Positions 50,801-62,133 of a stretch of DNA of 64,000 bases are shown here, piece by piece. Origin of the DNA: Pyxicephalus adspersus (taxonomy: Eukaryota > Chordata > Amphibia > Anura > Pyxicephalidae); contig NC_092861.1 of NCBI RefSeq assembly GCF_032062135.1, forward strand, positions 123,833,085-123,897,084, read 5' to 3'. Every line of letters starts with the position of its first letter. Position 1 is the first letter of the stretch. The translations under genes and the position numbers were made by a program. The notes under the pieces were generated by a model. That model saw only the letters and a program-made list of their open reading frames with translations, ran no database searches and was not told where the DNA came from.

Positions 50801-53800
50801 CTCCCTTAAAAAATAAAATAAAAAATCAATAAAACTTTTTGAATAAAATAATATGGTGTGGGAAATAGAAAACCACATGACATGTCAACACATATATGTT
50901 GTCTTACCATAGACAAGCCACATACTTATTCCAGTAGGACATGTACCCCCACCTACCCCTGTACCCTAACAATGTGTTTTCTTCCATCAACTTCTACTTA
51001 CCTGTTTATTTTTAGCAGGTTTGAAACAGTCCTTGCACACAGTGGCTCTAAAAAACAGAATATTTAAGGATTATTAAGGAGGCAATTGTAAAATATATTA
51101 GATATCCCAGTATCTGTTTCACTTTCCTTTTTCTGTTTCAAATTCTTTTTTTAAAATCAAAGGGTATCAAGTGACATCCAGATGAATGTCATATTTCAGA
51201 AAGGGGAAACTGATCATGCAAAACATGTTCTCAGTTGGTAACCAGGAAAAAGAGATTCTAGTTTAAAACCTTCAGTATGAAGCTTAAAATGCACCGGAAT
51301 GATTTTAGGGAATTTACCATTGTATATGGTACAAGTATCACATGCCTAAAAATCACACCCACAATCCATCCCGCAAGACAGTAAATAGAGATTAAAATTA
51401 CTGTTTCCTAAAATATATTTGTAAATAATTTGTTGAAAAAGCTAAATACCTTGTATTTTTTACACAAAAGATTTGCGTTGAACTTTAACTCCTTATAACT
51501 CTGGATCTGCCAACCATCATGCTGAATTTAGAATAAAACTTTTTATTTATTTATACAGGTATAATTTAAAGCAGCCAGCTAGTCCATGATTGGTGAGTTG
51601 GGGGCCACAAATGAAAGGAGGCAGAATCGTTGGCAGCAGTAGTACCCGCTGCCCTCCTTACACTGCTCTAAAGCATTGACAGTGTGACAGCAGGACCGCA
51701 ACCAGCAGGAGCACAGGCAGCTCTCCTCACACTGCTTACACAAAAGCTGCTGAGAATGGCAGAGCAATGTACAGTATATGTAAGGCTTACACTTCCCTGC
51801 CATTCCCAGCAGCTCTGCCACCTGACAGCACACCAGCTCTCTTACACTACTCTGATATTCTCAGCTAGTGTAGAACAGGAGGCTGGGCTGCTGAGAATAT
51901 CAGAGTAGTGCAAGCTGTACATATACCGAGCCGTGGCAAAATTATTTTCAATGTTACCTGCTGTCAGAAAGGTTGGGGACTACTGCTTTATAGTAAAATC
52001 ACCAATTTTGTATTTATCTCTGCTTGTGACAAACACAAGAGAGGAAGGATCTTGCATGCTTCTATTCTGATGCATAGATCAATTGTAGCTCATCTTTATA
52101 TTATTTTTTAGACTGTGTGGAAGAGATAGATTCCATCAGTTCTTTATTGATATCTATGACTCCATAGTGGGAATATCTGTCTTGATGACCAAAACATTTT
52201 TAAGTAGAATGGGGTGAGTTATAAGCTTTGTTAGGTCTATAGGACTTGTTCACATCTATGTGGCTAGGTTTAAGTGACCACATGGATTTCCATTGTGCAC
52301 TAGGACCCAGCAATGGTTGGTACGATGATGCACAGCAGATAGATTGCATTGCTGCAGACTTTATATAATGTGTAATTATTAGAAATATCCAGTGTATTTG
52401 GCTGTGACATTCAGTGACTCATTGTAGTGTAATTAAATATGTTTGGATGACTAATGTTGTAAATGTCCTTTACAGTTTTTTCCCTGGGGTGCTGGTGAGA
52501 TGATTTTGTTGAAGGTGCTACTAGCAAAAACCAAATGCTTAAGGGCACAGGGGAAGTGTCACTTACAGGAAGTGGCAGTCCTCATCAGTTTCTTGGTGAC
52601 AAAACACCACCCCGACTTCAAATGCACTCTACAAACCAAAAATATATCAGTAATATAAACCAAGCATAGGGAGTGATCATTTATGTACAACAACAGAAAA
52701 CTGACCCTATGTCACATTATATCACACAACAGAATAAGCGTACGTCAAGAATAGGAGTATGTAAAAAAAATATGTACACTGAAATATTAGGTGAATTCTG
52801 CAAAGTAAATAACAATAAATCTGAACCCTGGGAAAAAGCTAAAAACATAGAAAAAAATCATATTTATTTTTATATTTATGAAAAAGTTATTTTGTCTGAT
52901 ACAGAATTTGTTTTCCTGTTCATTAGTTTCTGAGATTTATACAACACAGTCAGGTGGACAACAAGACCTTTTCCCTTTTCTCCGACCCCGGGTTGCTGGT
53001 TAGGTGCTCAATGTTCAGCAGAAAGAGATGTATGCTATATGTTTCTCTACAGGGCATTCATTTTTGGACTGACATGACACAGTCACTTATGTATCTACAG
53101 ATATGTCAGGGTTACCCGAAGCATATTGGAAAGGAAAAACATTACTAGTAAGCATATTCTTGCAATTAGGTTGATGACAGGGTCTTTTTAAATTTTGAAA
53201 AAGGAGCAGTAAAAGCATTGAAAATCTCACTAAAACATTGGGAAAACTGGAGGTCGAGGCAGAACTGAAAATTGATCATTAGAGACATTGAGGTCTATGG
53301 GAAGATGGAACACTACTATATTAGTTAGCTAAAAATAAATGCTGTTCACAGACAGCACAGAAAGAGAAGGAGACAGCACAGGAAGAACAGAGCTTCTTTC
53401 CTGGTTGCCCTCCCTGCTTTATAGTCCTCTGAAACTCAGACAATGGGAGCAATTTATTAAAGCTCTCCAAAGCTGGAGAGGATAAACTTTCATCAGTGAA
53501 GCTGGGTGATGCATCAAACCTAGAATGGATCTGGTCCAGAATTCAAAACATTTGCTAACCAATAGCTAATAACTTGGAAGAGCTCCATTCCAGGTTTGCT
53601 GAATCAACCATGTTCACTGATGAAAGTGTATCCTCTCCAGCCTTGAAGAGCTTTAATAAATCAGACCCATAGTGTCAGAAATTTGCGTAAAAAAACTGTA
53701 TTTACCACCAGATTTTGTGGCTGAGTAATATGGCAAATACATTATTTCGGTAACAGGTATTATCACTTAATAAAGGTATACCATATACAGTATTTATACG

Positions 53801-56800
53801 CGTTCAAATGTAAAAAGGTAGTAACCCCAAGGAAAGGAAATGCAAATGAACCATGTATGATTTAAAAAAATTCTGAAAGTTACCTTGCTCACAGCTTGGA
53901 CACCCAATTCATCAGAAATCATGGGGTGGATTATCCATTTATAGGCTTCCTTTAGCTGGATTATGTCCCCTTTTTCCAAGACACGTCCCTGCTTCCTGGG
54001 TATGAAAGGTACAGTTGGTGTTTAATGATGGTGAATTTAAGAAGCTTATTTAAAATTTGGGGAGTATTTTAGTACTTGTTCTCCATTATACTGCACAGCA
54101 CACACCGCAGCCCCTCCCATTCATAAAAATTGAGCTGAGAATAGTTTTATCTGCTCAATGAAAAAAGTTCTATAAATGGAGGAAAGATAGTCTTGTGATT
54201 TCGAAAGGCGACATCACTGGGCTATCTTCACTTTATTTTCTATGTTTAATTTTTTTTTTTTTTGTATTGTGTGGTGATTGGTGCAGTGGAGGCACATATG
54301 GATAGTAAAGATTTTAATTTTAGTTTTTAAAAGAGCCAGATTACTGTGCTATGACCATACTATTGCTTTCCTAAAAGAACCCCTAAATGAAAATTCATTT
54401 TTAAAGGAATACCCATTCAAGTGCAAGGTAAAAAAGCATTGTTTGCTTGCACATGATTGGATGATGATGACAAAAACATTTCACATTGTTATCACGCTTT
54501 TTTCCTTTATTAAATCAGCCCCCATGTTTTATACATCTTCAGCTGTGTCTTTTTAAATGCTGTTACATCATCTGGATAGTTGGTGTTACAGTAAAAGTGT
54601 CAAAGAATCGAGCTGTGAGGACATAAAGAAAAAAAACCAACTTTGTGGTTAACATGTGTATTACCTTTACAAAGATGCCCATGACTATATACCAGAACTG
54701 GACAAATTACAGGAATATTGCTCAACATGCCTTCAAACTTACTGCTAGAGGAAATATGTTTTTAAAAATATATCAATGGTGTCTTAACCATTTCATGACA
54801 TCTGCAGATTAGACGGCTCCTGGGTCACAAGCAAATGTATGGACACCTTTTAAATACTCCATTACTATGTTCCCTTCTTCTTTGTTTTCCAAAAAGTAGT
54901 TTTTCTTTGTAAATATATAATGTTTAATAAACAGAACAAAAAATACTCCATTACCACATATGCACTGCCTGTGGTATGCCAATTTCACCAATAAGCTTGT
55001 TTTATGTTATGGGTAAATATTTACAGAGAAATACTGTAAAGAAGTTTCATTCTGATAACATGATCTTCACTAGAAAATAAATGATTCACCCCATGACTGT
55101 CTGAATGACCAATAAACACAAATACAAATGTTTGTTCCTGCATTTCATCCCACCACATACAGTCACACCATGACAAAAGGTGAAAGTTAAACCCCAGCTA
55201 AACATAAAAGACACAAATATTTTAATGTTCTGTATTCATGAATAAATGTGAAACTAATGTAAATGACTTACATTACCTTTGTATCAGCCCCTGAAAGAGA
55301 CAGACACACACACACACATAGAGATAGAGATAGATGCATTTACTGAAAGGTAGAGAGGGGCAAGACTGAGAATCAATCGTGTGTTGTATGCAAGTCAGTT
55401 GGCAAGGAACATCTTATAATGAGGAGACAGTAGATTGAGCAGAGGGATGCCTTCATCAGTCTGTTGCTGCTCTTTTACTGTCTTGCCAGCAGACTGAGGG
55501 TGGGGAGAGGACAACATTATGTTCCTTAACTATAAGTGTTGTTATCCAGCAGGTAATGCTATGTAGTACAGCTGTGTAAATTACAGATTTACGGGTTTAT
55601 ATTTTCCTTATTTTTGGCTTCCAGTCCCCTTATACAGGTGACAGGGTATTGGGAAAGGAGCCCAGGGTTAGTATAGAAAGCAATGGCTGCATGTTAAATA
55701 GAAACTGTTACAGGGTCCAGGGCCCTGGAATGAAAGGGAAGGTGGGGTGGGCTTTTTTTCATTCCACCCCAGAAGGAGACAGGACTGGATATGCAGGGGT
55801 TAACTGCATTGATGGGTGTTCATTTTAATTCTCAGGGTTCTGGGAGAGGTATGTTACCCGAGTTCATGTGAATGTTCAGGTGTAGTAACTGCTAGCAGAG
55901 TATAGAACTAAGATTCTAGGACCACAGTATAAAACTCCCCAGGTACAATGCCCAAATTTGGACCATGTTTAAATGCCTTTTTGCTAGTGTGGGCCTTTGC
56001 TTAAGTTTGCTGTCTGGAAGCTTACTTAGCTTGTTACTATTCTGTTGAAAGAAAGCAAAGCTTTTATTTTCTTGTATGCTGAAAAAAAGCTATTTTTTAG
56101 TTCAATAAAAAGACACTCCCTTGGTCTGTTCAGAGGTGTACTGTGTGCTGGATTACCCCGTTCCCCCAAATTTCACACTGTGTATTTAGTAGTCTTCCTT
56201 TAGTTCAGCTTTAATCATTACCACAAGCATAATGGTAGTTTCCAGTGTTATTTGTAGGGAACATAAGGGCATGCTGCTGAGTATGCTATTGGAACTCAAC
56301 AAAAGGCTTCACAAATTCCTGGATGTCTTCTACCTCATTAAGCAGTCACAGGGCAGTAGTGGGCTACCATCTAATTTAGGCACAGGACCACCATGGTCCA
56401 GAGGTGTACTTATCTATCAAGTTGAAGAAAGTATTTAATAAACACATATGTTTAAAGGGGAATCTATTTATTAACAAGTGGCCTAATAAAAGAGTCAGAA
56501 AACATCAGTCTAAAGCACTATCACAGATTGATTTTACTTTCATTATATATACGGTACATAAACAAAAATGTGAAACATCAGCTGGCCCAAAAGCTTGAAA
56601 ACCCCCTAAAAGCATTACTCACCTCATTTCCTGTTGTGCTTGAAGCCATGCACAATGCTATGGTTGTGTCGCAACCCACCAAGAAAATAAAAAAAAAACG
56701 AAAAAAGATAATCATTATTATTTGTGGGTGTATTTCATGCTTAATAGAGAAATTAAGTCAATAATAATAATAAGAGTAATATTATTATTGTTACACAGTA

Positions 56801-59800
56801 TTTATATAGCGCTGAAATATAATGCAGCGCTTTACAAAGTCCATAGTTATGTCACTTACTGTTCCTTAAGAGGCTTACAATCTAATGCCCTTACTATAGT
56901 CATATGTTATTGTCTTTATGTATGTTAATCTCTAATATAGTTAACCTAACTGCATGTTTTTTGGAATGTGGGGGGAAACCCACACAAACACAGGGAGAAC
57001 CTCCAAACTCCATGCAGATAGTGTCCTGGCTGAAATTCAAACCTGGGACCTAGTACCATTATAACAAGGAATATTAAAAATATATAATGGGGATCACACT
57101 GTATGGTTAATTATTAATTTTGGAATTAAAACAAAAGTTATTAGATAAGAAAACCCAAAGCATTTGCACCTCGCCATGTGCACTCAATTGTCATCCATCT
57201 TCCTCACACTGACAATGGGACCAAAAGATAATGTCAAAAAACTCCAAACTGCTGCTCAGTATAAATCCAAAACTAATGGTGGACACACATCAGGAAAGAA
57301 ACGTAGACTCTTACTACTTCTTCTCAGGTGCCATTTATTTAACACTTTGAAAGACACCGCTGTGTCTTTTAGTCTTCTGCTGCTTTTTCACTATCCAATC
57401 ATTGGTTTCCTGGTCCCATATTCAACATGAAGAGAATGGATGACAATTGGTTTGTGTGTGGTGGTAGTAAAAAACAGATAAATTATTATTATTATTATTA
57501 TTATTAATAAACAGGATTTATATAGTGCCAGCACATTATGCATCTCTGTACAATAAATAAGGGTGCAAATGACAGACAGCTACAGACAGGAGGAGGAGAG
57601 GACCCTACCCCAAAGAGCTTACAATCTAGGAATTAGGGGATATATATCTATCCTTCTCCATCTGTTTCACTGTTCCTTGATAATGGTGATGGGGGACTCA
57701 GTTTGCTTCTGACCAATGACATCAATTTCTCTGCTAAGAATAGGACATCACAACTATTTATTTTACAGTAAACCCTTAAAATACTTCATATACGTACATG
57801 TAATAGGTTTTACTAGGTTTACTTGTCACAAAAATGTAGAGGGGCTGCCACTGTTGCTAGCCTTCTTCTCAAACTGCTAATTGCCTGTGCCTGGCTTTTG
57901 TACAGTTTGCCTGCTTTAGGATTTAGATGTGCAGACCTGGCACAAGAATGCTTTAAATAGGTGTTAGAAAAGTATCTGACTTCCTTATCTCATTATTCAC
58001 TCTGGGCTTCCGACTCAACTTGGAAAAACTGAAACTAAGGCCCAGTACAGATGTCAGTTTTTTTGTTCCAGGAAATGAACTAGTGATTGTTTCCAGTGAG
58101 GAGAGTGGATAAGCACCGTACACACAGAATTCTATGGAGAGGGGAGAGAATGAGCGAGTGGCTCTATAAGAAAGTACAGGGGGTTATCCTCGCTTGGTGG
58201 CTCATTGATCCTCAAAGATGGAGTGAAGAACGATTTTTTAAGGGCCACTGTACACATCCCAAATTTTTGCACTGTATGACCATTACTGTTTATTTTGGGC
58301 GACAATCCTGACAGCCAGAAATTTGAAACAGGTGCCAATAATGGCAGCCTGTATGATTCTCCCATGACAGATGTACTTTAGGAGAAATCGTTTAGAAAAG
58401 GAATACAAAGAGATCAGCCAATGTTTGATACCATGCATACTCCATGGCTATCTTCCTTCTCCTTAGTCAAATGCGTCTGATAACTCAGTGATGTTATTTA
58501 TTGCTAGTAAACAAAATGTGTTCCTCCAATATATCATAGTGATGGGGACAATTTAAGGTGAACCCTAACTTCTAAATATAATTAATATTCAACCCTTACA
58601 CACAGAAAGATGAGAAAGGAGCTTTTTTTTACCTCTTTATTTCTATGTCTCACAAACAAACTCTTAGAGTTGTTCAATGTGATGCAATGAACTGATGAGT
58701 GCTGCCACCCTGGGTGTATTTTATTTATCAGGCCGTGGGAGGGAACAAGATTTAGGGACTGTTAAGGGGAATCCCTCGAAAGTTGTCTAACACAATGTGT
58801 GTGAATCACCGAGAATTAGGCAGGAAGTGAATGCAATGAAAGGTGACGTATACCAGAGAAACAGAAAAAGGGAATGAAGATTAGGATCTGCCTCTACAAA
58901 AAAAGTAAATCATTAGCAAATAGTGAACATACCAAGCCAAACATTCTCATGTTATTACCTGGAAAATAGGTGGGACACAGTCCCTTTAATAGCAATGAAG
59001 TTTAAAGTGATGATTTTACCAGTTTATTATGACCAATCAAGTAGAAGCAGGCAATTATTATTATTATTTTTATTAATAATAATATTATTAATAACTAGTA
59101 TTTATATATCACCTATATATTACATAGCGCTTCATAAAGCCCACAGTCATGTCAGTAACTGGCCCTAAAAAAAGGGCAATATAATGTCCCTACCATAGTT
59201 ATGTGTCTAATACAATCCTAGGTCAATTTTTTGGGAAGGTCAAATAATCTAACTGAGCAAAGGAATAAACATACATAACATAAACCACAATACCATTAAA
59301 AGAATATAAACAAAACACAGCACACATTGCTGATTTTTGCTGAGTTGGCTGATGTTAGAGAGTGTCAGCACTCCCACTCCTATCTCCATAAGCAAACATA
59401 TTTTTCTGATGCAAACAAACATGTCTGCAATTGATCCTTAATCAGAAAGTTGTTTTTTTTTTTTTGGCATGTACGTAGCTTAAAGCTGAACTCAAAACTT
59501 ATAGTCAGTCTTGTATGGTTCTACAGGTGAATTGAAATTGCTTTCTCGGATTTCATTATATACTGTGATCTTCTAATAGCATGCATTACTCAGATAGAGC
59601 CTGCCTCCTTTTCTGTCTAAAGGACCACCCATATCTTCTAATCATTACTTTACCAGCCTGACTGTCCTGGCCCACACTATACTATACTGGATTTTAGTTC
59701 TTAAATATGGAGACATGGCATTCAATGCAGATGTTACCAGAACAGTCTGTATGCAAACAGCCAAACATCTACTCTATCGAGGCATTTTATAATGGCATAG

Positions 59801-62098
59801 CTCCTAACAGACAGCCCACTGCTTGCAGCAGTGCAAAGGCATCATGAGAGAAGGGCTGAGGCAGGGTGCTGTAATGTTTTCAGGAAGCTATGTACAGCAT
59901 CCTGCCAGCTACTCCTACCACGGCCCAGCAACTGAAGTGAAAAGATCTCAAGTTATATAGTAGTCAGGTAACAAAATTTGTAAAAGATCAAAATTACATG
60001 CATCTCAAAGCTAACCTTTTTTAGTTAATGGTTACAAACGCTATTGCCTGCTTGGGAAAACTTTCCCAAACCAAAGTCGGTGGAAAAATAATTTCTATCT
60101 GTCCCCAGAGTTATGGGTCACCAACTGGATAAGCCATTTTGACTTATATAGAGTAAGACGTAAGCTGGTGTTCTTCTTTCAAGTAAAAGAAAGAACTTTT
60201 TCTTGCAGTTTCAGATATAAGGAGGAAGAGAAAAAACTGCTGTTGGGTCCTTTTTTCTGTCTGTGGCCCCACTGAGGAGTTTCCAACTCTATTCTAGTTT
60301 CAGAGACAACAGGAAGTCATTGCAAATCTTCTTAAAGTGCAGGGAAATCCTGCCTATGAGATCACTGGAACAGGAATGCCTATTGAAAACTACTAATAAT
60401 CTTACACAGTATTTATATAGCACAGACATAGTACGCATCGTTTTACAAAGTCCATAGCCATGTCACTAGCTGTCCCTCAAAGGGTCTCACAAACTAATGT
60501 CCCTACCATAGTCATTTGTCTTTACTACAGTCTAAGAACAAGGTGAGCCAATTACCCTAACTGCATGTTTCTGGAATGTGAGAGGAAACCAGAGTACTTG
60601 GCGGAAACCCACACATACACAACCTGCAAACTCCATGCAGATAGTGTCCTGGTTGAGACTCGAACCTGGAAATTTGCATGCGGAGTGAGATCAGCAAATT
60701 TTTATTTTTTCACGAAAAGGCTCGGGCATGCGCAGAAGTAGCACCCAAGAGCCTCTCAGAATTCGTGACGTAGGTATCCTGGGAGGCTTTGCGCTCCCAT
60801 TCAATCTCGATCGCCTAGGTGATAGAGAGTAAGAGGGTGGTGCTGCACCCTTTTTTTTTTTTTTTTTTTTTAAAAAAAGGGTGTTGCACAAATAAAAAAC
60901 CTAAACGAACAAAAATTTTTTCTTTACATAAAAGTGTTGTCTACCCTAGTTAAGATACGCTTTAAAGGATGATTTCACTACAAGAAAGTGTCATATTTAA
61001 AGCCAGCATCTGATATAGCAGATTTGCACATGTTGTTGTTTGTATATGAGCGCCCTCTGCTGGTATCTTAAAAGTAAAACAGAAGCACGAAGAACTGTAT
61101 GCGGGGTTGTCCTTGCTGACTTTATTCTAGAAATGATAATTTACTTTCTGACCTGGCAAAAGAAAGTAATAAGAGACATCAGATCTCCTAAGTATGTAGT
61201 CCCTGGGTTACATACAAGATAGGGACTGTAGGTTTGTTCTTAAGTTGAATTTGTAAGTATGTCGGAACAGGTACATTATTTTAATAAATGCAGTTAGGAT
61301 AGATGTTTGTACTAACATATTAGGCAGCATGATGTCAGTTACTGTATTAAATCCTCACTGTGAGTTAATCACAAACAAAAAAAACTTTATGGAGCCTAGA
61401 CATTCATTAACTTCTGGAGCAAGACGTGTTTGATATGCAAAAAGAAAGAGCTGCAGAATTTGTCTTGGTCATTAAAGAGTTACAACCAAAAGACTTCCTC
61501 TGCAAGTCATGCAAACCTCCTCCCTTCCCCCATCAAGCCTTGTCCTGCACACGAGCAAGCAGGGAAGCCTCGTTGGTATCTAGGAGTCGTCTCCTTAACT
61601 CGGGGACTACCTGTTCACTCAACCCAGGCAATGATGACATATGCAAAGGTTCAAGCTCCTGAACTTTTTTTCAATATCTAGTGAATTTCTGACCTGAAAA
61701 AAGGTATGCAGGTGGGGCAACAGATTTTTCAGATTATATATTTTATTTCACTGGCTGTTAGCCTATTAAAGGTCAGTGACTAACAGGTAGGGAAGTCAGA
61801 ATGGGGATGACAACTCATGACGCATGAACTTTCAAAAACAAGTCAGAAATGACAGATTGAATCTACAACTTTTTTCCCAACTGTGAAAATGCAATTTAAT
61901 ATTACTAATAGGTGCGTGTAAAGTTCAGGGCCTAACAGCATAGAATAGGAGAAAAAAATGTTTTGTTTTTTTTTGTGTTCTTCTAGAAAAGACTGTGCTT
62001 ATATTTTTTGTGTGTTCTTTTTGCTCTGTTTAAAAGACCCAAATATGATATTCAGAAGATATGTGGACACCATGGCATGAGCACAGAGGGCTAGAGCA

Positions 62099-62133
<35 letters not shown>

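Larger units (their letters stand above)
51572..51985. mobile_element. Likely hAT-like element with two internal stem-loops
   Basis: The right end ggttggggactactgctt resembles the hAT terminus CAGTGGTCCCCAACC inverted; a degraded partner cagctagtccatgattgg lies at the left. Inside are two inverted repeats (see separate entries). In a PUS10 intron; overlapping frames on both strands are chance. Confidence 0.5.
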
